A stretch of DNA of 64,000 bases, taken from the NCBI GenBank assembly GCA_039808885.1, contig JBDHTX010000011.1, positions 1 to 64,000 on the forward strand, written 5' to 3'. The notes beneath the pieces were generated by a model. That model did not search any database. It worked only from the letters and a program-made list of their open reading frames with translations, and was not told the DNA's origin. The DNA is from Dongia_A sp039808885 (lineage in GTDB: Bacteria > Pseudomonadota > Alphaproteobacteria > Dongiales > Dongiaceae). Below, one piece after another: positions 17,178-25,884 of the stretch. Numbering within the stretch: position 1 is the first letter of the stretch; each line of letters starts with the position of its first letter. The position numbers and the translations under genes are program-made.

Positions 17178-18728
17178 TCAGCCCAGGTCCGACCTGCGCC
17201 GCTGCGGTAGCATGGCGACCAGGATGGCGCCGTTGGCCTCGCGGACATCGAGTTCCGCCACGCCGCCCAGCACCTTGGCGGCGGCGCGCAGCGCGCTCCA
17301 GGCGATGGTGAGGGGATGCTGCGCCGCCTTGCGGCTGGCGGGCTCGCGCGCGGCGCCCAGCACCTCGGAAGCCGGCCGGTTGCAGCCGGTGGTCTGCACC
17401 GTCAGCAGCAGCTGCTCGTCGGATCCGCACTGGCCGCGGAGCGTGACCTGCCCGCCATGCTCGACGCAGCCGAGCGCGAAGTCGAGCAAGGCTTCGATGA
17501 CGCGGGCCAGGGGCCGCTCGGGCAGGCTGACCGTCAGGTCCGCGGGCTCGATCTCCATGTCGAGGACGATGCGGCGCCGCTCGCAATTGCGCTGGCGCTT
17601 GCCGATGAGCTCGCCGGCGACCTCGCGCAGGTTGGTTTGCACGCCGCTTTCCGTGCGCCGCTCCTTCTCCGGATGCGCGGCGCCATCGAGCAGCGCCCGG
17701 GCCTGGCTGACGCCGGTCATCGCTTCCGAGAGGTAGCTCTTGTAGATGGCGACGCCGACGGGGCCGAAGATCTCGTCGGTCATCATGTGCAGGTTGCGCC
17801 CGATGACGTCGAGCCGCGTGGTCACTTCCTTGGCCAGCTCCTGCAGCAGTTCCGCGTTGGCGCGCAGGCTGCCGCCGGCCTCGGCCTGGGCCAGGGTCGC
17901 CTTCTGCGTGCCCCAATCGACCTCGCGCAGGACGCAGGCGGTCAGGTGCCGGCCGAAACGCTGATAGGGATTGGCGAGGACCTCGACCGGCCGGCTGAAG
18001 CCGCCGGGCAGGCGCAGGATGGCGAGGGCCGGGCCGCGCAGGCTTTCCAGCGCCTGCATCGACCAGGTGGCGCCTTCGCCGTCATCGACGGCGCGCGACA
18101 CCAGGCCGGAGAAGGGCGTGCCGATCAGGGCCGTGCCGCTCAGGCCGAACATGCGCTCGGCCATCGCGTTCGCCATCTCGATGGCGCCGTCATGGCGCAG
18201 CGCCACCACCGCGTCCGGCAGCGCGTCGAGCAGGCAGCGGGCGTGATCGTCGGTCTCGTCCTCGGCGGTGGTGAGCCAGTATTGCAGCGCGTCGTCGCGC
18301 AGCCGGTGGCGCTCCAGGCAGGCGGCGAGGCACAGCCGCACGATGGTGCGGTCCAGCGGCTCGCGCATCAGGTCGTCGAGGCCGATCTCGACCGCTTTCT
18401 GGCTCGGCGTGCTTTCCGGATCGGCGCTGACGGCGACGCAGACGACGCCGGACAACAGGCCGTCGCCGCGCACCGCCTCGATGACGGTCAGATGCGCCAT
18501 GCCGTCGCGCACCAGGTCGACGATCAGCAGATCGATGCCGCCGGCGCGCAGCAGGCGCAGGGCTTCGCCGGAATCCTGGGCGCGCTCGGCCGCCGGCCGG
18601 CCGATGGCGGCCAGACCTTGATCAAGGGCGATAAAGGAATCCGGTCGCACGCTGAGCAGGAGCGTGCGCGGCGTCGGTGAGGATGCCTGATTCCTGTTGG
18701 CCGGGACTTTGCCGGTCAGCGAATTCAT
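17178..18728 (-). CDS. Degenerate receiver-PAS-histidine kinase-like protein
   Basis: The 516-residue product has a receiver-like domain (about 20-140), a PAS domain (about 165-270) and a histidine-kinase core (about 290-510). The receiver keeps an aspartate at D71 (LIVDL) but lacks the acidic pair after strand 1 (LLLSVRPD) and the usual lysine near residue 123. The DHp helix reads ELAKEVTTRLDVIGRNLHMM, aligning with the usual SHELRTPLNAI but with K300 in place of the phosphoacceptor histidine. The N-box asparagine is F417. MTDEIFGPVG is kept. It is probably a non-catalytic regulator or scaffold. No partner gene is adjacent. Confidence 0.75.
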   Translation of the reverse strand: MNSLTGKVPANRNQASSPTPRTLLLSVRPDSFIALDQGLAAIGRPAAERAQDSGEALRLLRAGGIDLLIVDLVRDGMAHLTVIEAVRGDGLLSGVVCVAVSADPESTPSQKAVEIGLDDLMREPLDRTIVRLCLAACLERHRLRDDALQYWLTTAEDETDDHARCLLDALPDAVVALRHDGAIEMANAMAERMFGLSGTALIGTPFSGLVSRAVDDGEGATWSMQALESLRGPALAILRLPGGFSRPVEVLANPYQRFGRHLTACVLREVDWGTQKATLAQAEAGGSLRANAELLQELAKEVTTRLDVIGRNLHMMTDEIFGPVGVAIYKSYLSEAMTGVSQARALLDGAAHPEKERRTESGVQTNLREVAGELIGKRQRNCERRRIVLDMEIEPADLTVSLPERPLARVIEALLDFALGCVEHGGQVTLRGQCGSDEQLLLTVQTTGCNRPASEVLGAAREPASRKAAQHPLTIAWSALRAAAKVLGGVAELDVREANGAILVAMLPQRRRSDLG

Positions 18729-18863
18729 GCCGTCGTTGGCCGTCGTTTATGGGTCGTTCCAGCCTCTGCCAGGAATCTTAATATTGCGTTAGCTTTTGAC
18801 TTAGGCCGGACGGCCAGGGTGCCGCGGGCCGGCGCGCGCGAGGACGGGAAGCCTAATTTGCCA

Positions 18864-19790
18864 ATGAAATCAGAAGGACCGACCAGCCCCGCCGCGACGC
18901 GCCTGGAAGCCGCCGGCGCCGGGCGCCTGGCCGGTTGCCTCTGGGCCCTGCTGGCGGTGGCGGTCTGGTCCGGCTGGATGGTGGTGACCCGGGTGGCGGT
19001 CACCGCTGACCTGGCGCCGGAGGATCTGGCGGCTTTGCGCTTCAGTTCGGCGGGGCTGATCCTGCTGCCGGTGGTGCTGCGCCGCGGCTTCGCCCTCGAC
19101 CGCCTGGGCTGGGGCGGGCTGGCCCTGGTGGCGGGTACCGCCGGCGTCCCCTATGTCCTGCTGGCGTCCCACGGACTGGGCCTGGCGCGGGCGGCGGAGG
19201 CCGGCGTGCTCATTCCCGGCACCATCCCGCTCTTCGTCGGCCTGCTGTCGCTCCTGGTGCTGCGCGAGCGGCTGGGCGTCGTCGCCGCCATCGGCCTTGG
19301 CTGCATCCTGGGCGGGGTGGCGATCCTGACCCTGCCGGCGCTGCTGGCGGCGGCGGGGATGCAGCTGCTGGGCTACGGCATCTGCCTGCTCTCGGCGCTG
19401 GTCTGGGCCGTCTACACCATCGCCGCCCGCCGCGCGGCGATCGAGGCCATCCACATGACCGCGATCATCACCGTGGTTTCGGCGCTGTGGTTCCTGCCGG
19501 TCTATCTGCTGCTGCCGGAGCAGCGCCTCTGGCATGCCGGGCTCGGCGGCGTCCTGGTGCAGATGCTCTATCAGGGGCCGCTCACCGGCATCGTGGCCTT
19601 GCTGGCCTTCAACCGCGCCCTCGCCATCCTTGGCGCCGCCCGCGCCTCCGCCTTCACCGCGCTGCTGCCGCTCACCACCCTGCTGCTGGGCATCCCGGTG
19701 CTGGACGAGTGGCCGAGCCTGGGCGACACCGCCGGCGCGCTGCTGGCGGCGATCGGGGTGCTCCTCGCCAGCGGCATCGTCCGCCGCTGA
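18864..19790 (+). CDS. EamA/DMT-family transporter
   Basis: The 308-residue inner-membrane protein has about ten hydrophobic helices arranged as two EamA repeats (roughly 15-150 and 160-305). The first includes WSGWMVVTRVAV and APEDLAALRFSSAGL; the second begins GYGICLLSALVWAVYTIAARRA. Family members export amino acids, metabolites or nucleotide-linked sugars. Its substrate cannot be told. The start at ATG 18864 is uncertain because TTG 18858 and an upstream frame are also possible. It ends 75 bp before hpnB on the same strand, so it could be read together with the hopanoid genes. Confidence 0.85.
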   Translation: MKSEGPTSPAATRLEAAGAGRLAGCLWALLAVAVWSGWMVVTRVAVTADLAPEDLAALRFSSAGLILLPVVLRRGFALDRLGWGGLALVAGTAGVPYVLLASHGLGLARAAEAGVLIPGTIPLFVGLLSLLVLRERLGVVAAIGLGCILGGVAILTLPALLAAAGMQLLGYGICLLSALVWAVYTIAARRAAIEAIHMTAIITVVSALWFLPVYLLLPEQRLWHAGLGGVLVQMLYQGPLTGIVALLAFNRALAILGAARASAFTALLPLTTLLLGIPVLDEWPSLGDTAGALLAAIGVLLASGIVRR

Positions 19791-19865
19791 TCCTTCCCGC
19801 CAATCCCGGCGCCGCGCCGGATTTCTGGGTGGCGGGGGCGGGCGTTCCTGGCTATAGCTTGCCTT

Positions 19866-21023
19866 ATGCAACAGGGGCTTATCCTCATCTCCGGCCTGGT
19901 TCTGGGCATCTGGGTCTATCTCGTGCTGCTGCACGGCCGCTATTGGCGCGAGCAGCCGCAGGCGACACCCAAGGCCGAGCTGAAGCATTGGCCGGAAGTG
20001 GCCGCCATCGTGCCGGCCAGGGACGAGGCCGAGGTGATCGCCGAGGCCCTGGCCTCGCTGCTGCGCCAGGACTATCCCGGCAAGCTGCGGGTCATCCTGG
20101 TCGACGACCAGAGCACCGACGGCACGGCGGAAACGGCGCGCGGCGTCGCCGCCGCCCACGGCGCCGAGGACCGCCTGAAGGTGGTCTCCGGCTCGGCCCT
20201 GCCGCAGGGCTGGACCGGCAAGATGTGGGCGGTGCAGCAGGGCACCGAGGCGCTGGAGACGTTTTCGCCGGGCGCGAAATACGTCTGGCTGACCGACGCC
20301 GACATCGCCCATGAGCGCGACAGCCTGCGCGGCCTGGTCGTGCGCGCGGAGCAGGGCAACCTGGCGCTCGCCTCGCTGATGGCGCGGCTGAAGACCGACA
20401 CCGCGGCGGAGCGCGCGCTGATCCCGGCCTATGTCTATTTCTTCCAGATGCTCTACCCCTTCGCCTGGATCAACGACCGCAGGAAGAAGATGGGCGGGGC
20501 GGCGGGCGGCTGCATGCTGGTGGCGCGCAAGGCGCTGAAGGCCGCCGGCGGCATCGCGGCGATCAAGGGCGACCTGATCGACGATTGCGCGCTCGGCCGC
20601 AAGATGAAGGCGCAGGGCCCGGTCTGGCTCGGCCTCGGCGACGGCGTGCGCTCCCTGCGCGGCTATCCGCAATGGGGCGACGTGTGGCGGCTGATCGCCC
20701 GCTCGGCCTTCACCCAGCTGCATCATTCGCTGCTCCTGTTGCTGGTCTGCGTGGTGGGCCTGGCGCTGACCTTCCTGGCGCCGCCTTATCTCACCATCCA
20801 GCCGCTGCTCGGCGTGCGCGCCTTCGGCCTCGCCGCCTGGGCGCTGATGGCGCTGACCTACATTCCGACCCTGCGCTACTACAAGCAGCCGGTCTGGTGG
20901 GCGCCGCTGCTGCCGCTGATCGCGGTCTTCTATCTGGCGGCCACGGTGGATTCCGCGCGCCGGCACCTGCTCGGCAAGGGCGGCGAATGGAAGGGCCGCC
21001 TGCAGGCCCAGAACCTCTCCTGA
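19866..21023 (+). CDS. hpnB: Hopanoid-associated glycosyltransferase HpnB
   Basis: The 385-residue GT2-type membrane glycosyltransferase has an N-terminal helix (1-23), a nucleotide-sugar domain with VPARDEAEVIAEAL, the acidic VDDQSTDGT, and WLTDADIAH, then GGAAGGCMLVARKAL with GDLIDDCALG, and three to four C-terminal helices. HpnB proteins sit next to the squalene genes in hopanoid producers and are inferred to act in hopanoid or membrane-lipid modification; the exact reaction is not established from sequence. It starts the tightly packed run hpnB-C-D-E; hpnC begins eight bases after its stop. Confidence 0.9.
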   Translation: MQQGLILISGLVLGIWVYLVLLHGRYWREQPQATPKAELKHWPEVAAIVPARDEAEVIAEALASLLRQDYPGKLRVILVDDQSTDGTAETARGVAAAHGAEDRLKVVSGSALPQGWTGKMWAVQQGTEALETFSPGAKYVWLTDADIAHERDSLRGLVVRAEQGNLALASLMARLKTDTAAERALIPAYVYFFQMLYPFAWINDRRKKMGGAAGGCMLVARKALKAAGGIAAIKGDLIDDCALGRKMKAQGPVWLGLGDGVRSLRGYPQWGDVWRLIARSAFTQLHHSLLLLLVCVVGLALTFLAPPYLTIQPLLGVRAFGLAAWALMALTYIPTLRYYKQPVWWAPLLPLIAVFYLAATVDSARRHLLGKGGEWKGRLQAQNLS

Positions 21024-21031
21024 GTGCGGCG

Positions 21032-21913
21032 ATGAGCGAGACCGCGATGGAGATCGCGACCCCGTCGGGCAAGAATTCCGGCACCGAGAACTTCCCGGTC
21101 GGCTCGGCGCTGATCCGCCCCGACTTGCGCCCCCATGTGCACGCCTATTACCGCTGGGCGCGCATGGCCGACGACATCGCCGACAATCCGGCCCTGGCGC
21201 CGGAGGACAAGATCCGCCGCCTCGATTTGATGGAAGAGGTGCTGCGCGACCCGGCGCGGCGCGACGTGGCGGTCGCCGCCGGCATGCGCGACAGCCTCGG
21301 CCAGAAGCCGGTGCCGGTCGAGGATTGCACCGACCTGCTGATCGCCTTCCGCTGGGACGCGACCAAGCAGCGCTACGACGACTGGGCGGACCTGATGAGG
21401 TATTGCCGCTATTCCGCCTCGCCGGTCGGGCGCTACCTGCTCGACCTGCATGGCGAGGATCCCGCCGGCAAGCACTTCTCCGACGCGCTGTGCGACGCGC
21501 TGCAGGTGATCAACCACCTGCAGGATTGCAAGGTCGACTATCTGGAGATGAACCGGGTCTATGTGCCGGTCGACCATCTGAGCGCGGAGGGCCTCACCGT
21601 CGAGGCGCTGGCGGAAGCGAAGTCCTCGCCGGCCTTGCGCCGCGTGCTCGACCGGCTGCTGGACGAGACCGAGGAGCTGATGGTGCGCGCCCGCCAGCTG
21701 CCCGGGGCGTTGCGCGACACGCGGCTGCGCTGCGAGAGTGCCGCCATCGTGCGGCTGGCCGATACGCTGATCGCGCATCTGCGTCGCCGCGACCCGCTGG
21801 CCGAGCGGGTGAAGCTGTCGAAGCCGGCGATGCTGTGGTGCGTGGTCCAGGGCATTGCCGGGGCCCTGCTGACGCCAAAGCCCGCCGTGAAGGCCGCGGG
21901 GAAACGCGCATGA
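21032..21913 (+). CDS. hpnC: Hydroxysqualene synthase HpnC
   Basis: HpnC converts presqualene diphosphate (made by HpnD) to hydroxysqualene, the second of three steps from farnesyl diphosphate to squalene. The 293-residue trans-prenyltransferase-like protein has the first acidic motif YYRWARMADDIADNP (about 36-50) and the second, INHLQDCKVDYLEMNRVYVP. The N-terminal GTENFPVGSALI is typical of HpnC. The start is the ATG at 21032; its stop overlaps the hpnD start (ATGA), indicating translational coupling. Confidence 0.95.
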   Translation: MSETAMEIATPSGKNSGTENFPVGSALIRPDLRPHVHAYYRWARMADDIADNPALAPEDKIRRLDLMEEVLRDPARRDVAVAAGMRDSLGQKPVPVEDCTDLLIAFRWDATKQRYDDWADLMRYCRYSASPVGRYLLDLHGEDPAGKHFSDALCDALQVINHLQDCKVDYLEMNRVYVPVDHLSAEGLTVEALAEAKSSPALRRVLDRLLDETEELMVRARQLPGALRDTRLRCESAAIVRLADTLIAHLRRRDPLAERVKLSKPAMLWCVVQGIAGALLTPKPAVKAAGKRA

Positions 21914-22770
21914 GCGCCGATGCCGCCCCGGGGGATGCAGCGCTCCAATCCGACATCGCCGCCAAGGTGCAGGCCTCCGGCACCTCGTTCTATGCCGCCA
22001 TGCGCCTGCTGCCCCAGGCGCGGCGCGATGCCATGTTCGCCATCTACGCCTTCTGCCGCGAGGTCGACGACATCGCCGACGAGCCGGCGGAGGTCGCCGA
22101 CAAGCTGCGCCGCCTGCAGGGCTGGCGCTACGAGATCGCGCGGCTCTACGAGGGCGACCCGCAGCATCCGATCGCCCGCGCCCTGCTGCCGCATGTGACG
22201 GCGTTCGACCTGCGCCGCGCCGATTTCCTCGACGTCATCGACGGCATGGAGATGGACGCGCTGGAGGACATCGTGGCGCCCGACTTGGCCAAGCTCGACC
22301 GCTATTGCGACCGGGTGGCGAGCGCGGTGGGGCGGCTGTCCGTCCGCGCCTTCGGGGCCAAGGAGGCCGAGGCGGACCAGGTCGCCTATCATCTGGGCCG
22401 CGCCCTGCAGCTCACCAATATCCTGCGCGACCTAGTGGAGGACGCCGAGCGCGGGCGGCTCTACCTGCCGCGCGAGGAACTGGCCGCCGCCGGCATCGCC
22501 ACGCGCATCCCGATGGAGATCGTCGCCCATCCCAATCTGCCGCAGGCCTGCCGCGCCGTCGCTATGCTGGCCAGGCGGCATTTCGCCTCCGCCCATGCGG
22601 CGATGGCGCGCTGCGCCAAGGGGCCGATGCGCCCGGCCGCGATCATGGGCGCGGTCTATGGCGCGATCCTGGATCGCCTGATCGCCGCCGACTGGCGCGA
22701 CCCGCGCAAGCGCGTCTCGCTGCCCAAATGGCAGAAAATCTGGCTCGCCATCCGGCACGGATTCCTGTGA
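21910..22770 (+). CDS. hpnD: Presqualene diphosphate synthase HpnD
   Basis: HpnD condenses two farnesyl diphosphates to presqualene diphosphate. The 286-residue protein has the two Mg-binding motifs YAFCREVDDIADEPAE and LTNILRDLVEDAERGRLYLP, with SGTSFYAAMRLLP near the N-terminus. Length and motifs separate it from its paralogue HpnC immediately upstream. It overlaps hpnC by four bases at the start and shares one base with hpnE at the end (TGATG), so the operon is translationally coupled throughout. Confidence 0.95.
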   Translation: MSADAAPGDAALQSDIAAKVQASGTSFYAAMRLLPQARRDAMFAIYAFCREVDDIADEPAEVADKLRRLQGWRYEIARLYEGDPQHPIARALLPHVTAFDLRRADFLDVIDGMEMDALEDIVAPDLAKLDRYCDRVASAVGRLSVRAFGAKEAEADQVAYHLGRALQLTNILRDLVEDAERGRLYLPREELAAAGIATRIPMEIVAHPNLPQACRAVAMLARRHFASAHAAMARCAKGPMRPAAIMGAVYGAILDRLIAADWRDPRKRVSLPKWQKIWLAIRHGFL

Positions 22771-24035
22771 TGGAAGCCGATGCGATGAAGGGCCGGCGCG
22801 TCCATGTGGTCGGCGCCGGCCTCGCCGGGCTGGCCGCCGCGACGCGCCTCGCCAAGGCCGGCGCCCATGTGCGGCTCTACGAGGCGGCCCAGGCGGCCGG
22901 CGGCCGCTGCCGCTCCTATGACGATTCCGAGCTGGGCTGCCGCGTCGACAACGGCAATCACCTGCTGGTCTCCGGCAACGCCGCCGCGATGGCCTATGTG
23001 GCGGAGACCGGCGCCGCCGCCACTTTCGAGGCGCGCGACAGTGCCGATTTCCCGTTCCTCGACCTGAAGACCGGCGAGCGCTGGAACGTCTGCCCGACCG
23101 ATCACCGCTTTCCCTTCTGGCTGTTCCTGAAGCATCGCCGCGTCGCCGGCTCGCGCGCCTGGGACTATCTCGAGGCGCTGAAGCTGCGCAACGCCACGAT
23201 GCAGCAGACCGTGGCCCAGGTGTTGCCGCGCGAGTCCATCCTCTACGATCGCCTGTGGCGGCCGCTGACCGTCGCGGCGCTCAACACCGCGCCGGAGGAG
23301 GCCTCGGCCCATCTGCTGTGGACCCTGTTCGCCGAGACCTTCGGCCAGGGCGGAGCTGCGCTGCATGCGCTGCTGCCGCGCCAGGGCCTGTCGGAAAGCC
23401 TGGTCGATCCGGCGCTGCGGCTGCTGCAGGCGCGCGGCGCGGATCTCTCCTTCGGCCACCGGCTGCGCTCCCTCGCCATCGTCGGCGACGCGGTGGCCGC
23501 GCTCGATTTCGCCGCCAAGGGTCAGGTCGATATCGGTGCCGACGAGGCCGTGGTGCTGGCGGTGACCGCGCCGGTCGCCGCCGATCTGCTGCCCGGCCTC
23601 GTTGTGCCGGACCAGTTCCGCGGCATCGTCAACGCGCATTTCCGCATCGAACCCAAAGAGAACAAGGCACCCTTCCTTGGCGTGATCGGCGGCACGGCGG
23701 AATGGATCTTCGTCAAGCCCGGCCATGTCTCGGTCACCATCAGCGCCGCCGAGCATCTCATCGACCTGCCGGCGGAGGATCTGGCGACCACCATCTGGCG
23801 CGACGTGGCGAAAGCGCTCGATCTGCCGCATGTGCCGATGCCGGTCTGGCGCATACTGAAGGAGAAGCGCGCCACCTTCGCCGCCACGCCGGAGCAATTG
23901 CAGCGCCGGCCCGGCCCTGTGACACAGCATCACAACTTGTACCTGGCCGGTGATTGGACGGCCACCGGCTGGCCTTCTACCATCGAAGGCGCGATTCGCT
24001 CCGGCTTCGCCGCGGCGGAAGCGATCCGGCGCTGA
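22770..24035 (+). CDS. hpnE: Hydroxysqualene dehydroxylase HpnE
   Basis: HpnE is the FAD-dependent amine-oxidase-like enzyme that reduces hydroxysqualene to squalene, completing the HpnCDE route. The 421-residue product opens with the dinucleotide-binding fold VHVVGAGLAGLAAATRLAKAG followed by YEAAQAAGGRCRSY, and closes with the second FAD-binding block LYLAGDWTATGWPSTIEGAIRSG. The start ATG at 22770 uses the last base of the hpnD stop. No squalene-hopene cyclase gene follows, so the cyclase must lie elsewhere in the genome. Confidence 0.95.
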   Translation: MEADAMKGRRVHVVGAGLAGLAAATRLAKAGAHVRLYEAAQAAGGRCRSYDDSELGCRVDNGNHLLVSGNAAAMAYVAETGAAATFEARDSADFPFLDLKTGERWNVCPTDHRFPFWLFLKHRRVAGSRAWDYLEALKLRNATMQQTVAQVLPRESILYDRLWRPLTVAALNTAPEEASAHLLWTLFAETFGQGGAALHALLPRQGLSESLVDPALRLLQARGADLSFGHRLRSLAIVGDAVAALDFAAKGQVDIGADEAVVLAVTAPVAADLLPGLVVPDQFRGIVNAHFRIEPKENKAPFLGVIGGTAEWIFVKPGHVSVTISAAEHLIDLPAEDLATTIWRDVAKALDLPHVPMPVWRILKEKRATFAATPEQLQRRPGPVTQHHNLYLAGDWTATGWPSTIEGAIRSGFAAAEAIRR

Positions 24036-24117
24036 GGCCGCATTTGACGGGGCGCCACATTGCCGACTCATTTCGCGGCTAGCACGGATCTCGCAGCGAT
24101 GGACGGGAGAGCGGCGC

Positions 24118-25020
24118 ATGCTGGCGGCCCAATCCACCCGGCAGGAACCCGAACAGACCGGCTTGGCCCCGGCGCCCGGCGGCCGCCTGTGGTGGCGGCT
24201 CGACGGCGCGCGGCATCTGCGCTCCGGCCGCGCGGTGCTGATCGGCGTTCATGGCGGGCCGGGCGGGGCGCATGACTATCTCGAGCCGCTGACGGCTTTG
24301 GCCGAGGAGCGCGCGGTGCTGCTCTACGACCAGCTCGATTGCGGCAATTCCGACAAGCCCGGCGATCCCGCCAACTGGACCATCGCGCGCTTCGCCGCCG
24401 AGATCGACGCGCTGCGCGCGGCGCTCGGCATCGGCCGCTTCATCCTGCTCGGCCATTCCTGGGGCGCGGTCGTCGCCCTCGACTACGCCGCGCGCGGCAA
24501 TGCCGACCTGGCCGGCGTGGTCTTCGCCAGCCCGCTGATCTCGACGCCGCGCTGGGTCGCCGACAACCTCGCCCACCGAAGCGCCTTGCCGCCCGACGTG
24601 CAGGCCGCCCTCGATCGCCACGAGGTTGCCGGCACCGTCGACAGCGATGAGTACCGCGCCGGGATCGCGGCGATGATGCGGCGGCATTTCTGCCGTCTCG
24701 GCGCCGAGCCGCAGCCGGTGCTGCGCCTGTTCCGCAAGCTGAACCTGGAGCTCTACCGGGCGCTGTGGGGCGACAACGAATTCGCCTGCACCGGCGCGCT
24801 CAAGGATTATGACGGCACGGCCCTGCTGCCGCGCGTGCGGGTGCCGGCGCTGTTCCTGTGCGGCGAGTTCGACAGATCCACTCCGGCCGCCAACCGGGAT
24901 TTCGCCGCCCTCACGCCGGGTGCGAAGGTTTCGATCATCCCCGGCGCCTCGCATACCCCGATGTTCGAGAACCCGGCCGCCTTCCTGACCGCCCTCCGCT
25001 GGTTTTGTGGGGATATCTGA
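24118..25020 (+). CDS. Alpha/beta hydrolase, proline iminopeptidase-like (S33)
   Basis: The 300-residue alpha/beta hydrolase has the oxyanion motif HGGPGG typical of S33 prolyl aminopeptidases, the nucleophile elbow GHSWGA, and a later acid and histidine in CGEFDRSTP and GASHTPMFENP. YDQLDCGNSDKP corresponds to the YDQRGxGxS block. Substrate could be N-terminal prolyl peptides or an unrelated amide or ester. The start at 24118 is preceded by GGGAGA at 8-bp spacing. It lies 82 bp after hpnE and may be transcribed with it, but no link to hopanoids is implied. Confidence 0.82.
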   Translation: MLAAQSTRQEPEQTGLAPAPGGRLWWRLDGARHLRSGRAVLIGVHGGPGGAHDYLEPLTALAEERAVLLYDQLDCGNSDKPGDPANWTIARFAAEIDALRAALGIGRFILLGHSWGAVVALDYAARGNADLAGVVFASPLISTPRWVADNLAHRSALPPDVQAALDRHEVAGTVDSDEYRAGIAAMMRRHFCRLGAEPQPVLRLFRKLNLELYRALWGDNEFACTGALKDYDGTALLPRVRVPALFLCGEFDRSTPAANRDFAALTPGAKVSIIPGASHTPMFENPAAFLTALRWFCGDI

Positions 25021-25064
25021 CCAAGCGGGTTGCCGCGGCATTGGTTGGACGCGGGTATTTCACA

Positions 25065-25094
25065 TTGTAAGAAAACGTAACAATTGCATATCCT
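25065..25094 (+). promoter_or_regulatory. Putative promoter of the two-gene membrane cassette
   Basis: In a local AT-rich patch, TTGTAA (25065-25070), an 18-bp spacer and TATCCT (25089-25094) precede the gene at 25131. The match is moderate, and the call rests partly on the drop in GC content here. Confidence 0.3.
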
Positions 25095-25130
25095 CCACTT
25101 TGCGGATCTGCTTGCAAAGGGGGTAGGGGC

Positions 25131-25871
25131 ATGACTGCCGCCAACGTTCCGTTTTTTGTGACCGCGCTGCTGCTGGTGATCGTGATCCTGATCGCGGATG
25201 CCCGGTACCCGGTGCTTCGCGATATCAAGGCGACCGGCGCACAGAGCGCCCGTGGGTCGTTTTCGCTCGGCCGCGTGCAGATGGCTTTCTGGACCGTGCT
25301 CATCATTGCCGCACTGGTGAAACTTGCGTCGGTGAACGGCTGGGTGATTGCCGACAAGGCGATCGATGCCAAACTGCTGGCCCTCATGGGCATCAGCGGG
25401 GTGACCGGTCTCGCCGCCCTGACCGTCGATGTGCAGAAGGACAAGACCGCAGCCGATGCCGCCGCCAGGCTTGAGGCGGCCCGCGCGGCCGCGACGGAGA
25501 TCAGGAACTCGCTCGCGCAATTGCAGAGTGCCGCGGCGCCGGATGCGGCGGCGATCAGCAAGCTGCAGGAAGAGCTTGCGGCCCGCGAGCTTCAGCGCAA
25601 CCAGGCGGCAACCGAGATCGGACGTACCACGCGCAAGGCAGCGGCAGAGGGTTTCTTCAAGGATATCCTGGAGGACGAGAACGGCAATTCGCTGCATCGC
25701 CTGCAGATGGTGTTCTTCACCCTGCTGACCGGCCTGCTGTTCGCGGTGCAAACGCTGGCGTTGGTAGGCCCCGCGGCGCAACTGCCAACGGTTTCCGAAG
25801 AGATGCTCGGGCTCATGGGCATCTCGAACAGCCTCTACGTAGGGTTCAAGATCCCCGGCAAGAGCAGCTAA
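25131..25871 (+). CDS. Uncharacterised membrane protein with duplicated RxQM...LMGIS module
   Basis: No function is recognised. The 246-residue product has an N-terminal transmembrane helix (about 7-23) and two copies of a module of two helices each. In copy 1, SLGRVQMAFWT (45-55) is followed 38 residues later by LALMGIS (83-89). In copy 2, SLHRLQMVFFT (187-197) is followed by LGLMGIS (226-232). Between them lies an Ala/Glu/Gln-rich probable coiled coil (103-160) and a GFFKDILEDENGN linker. The second gene starts 13 bp after its stop. The design suggests a membrane-embedded sensor or oligomeric channel with a cytoplasmic coiled coil; this is inference. Confidence 0.7.
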   Translation: MTAANVPFFVTALLLVIVILIADARYPVLRDIKATGAQSARGSFSLGRVQMAFWTVLIIAALVKLASVNGWVIADKAIDAKLLALMGISGVTGLAALTVDVQKDKTAADAAARLEAARAAATEIRNSLAQLQSAAAPDAAAISKLQEELAARELQRNQAATEIGRTTRKAAAEGFFKDILEDENGNSLHRLQMVFFTLLTGLLFAVQTLALVGPAAQLPTVSEEMLGLMGISNSLYVGFKIPGKSS

Positions 25872-25884
25872 GGGGAGGCGACCG

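Noticed and set aside
17316..18680. A 454-codon plus-strand open frame opposite the kinase-like gene
   Set aside because: Gly/Ala/Arg/Gln-rich antisense sequence without motifs; the minus-strand protein has receiver, PAS and kinase-like segments.
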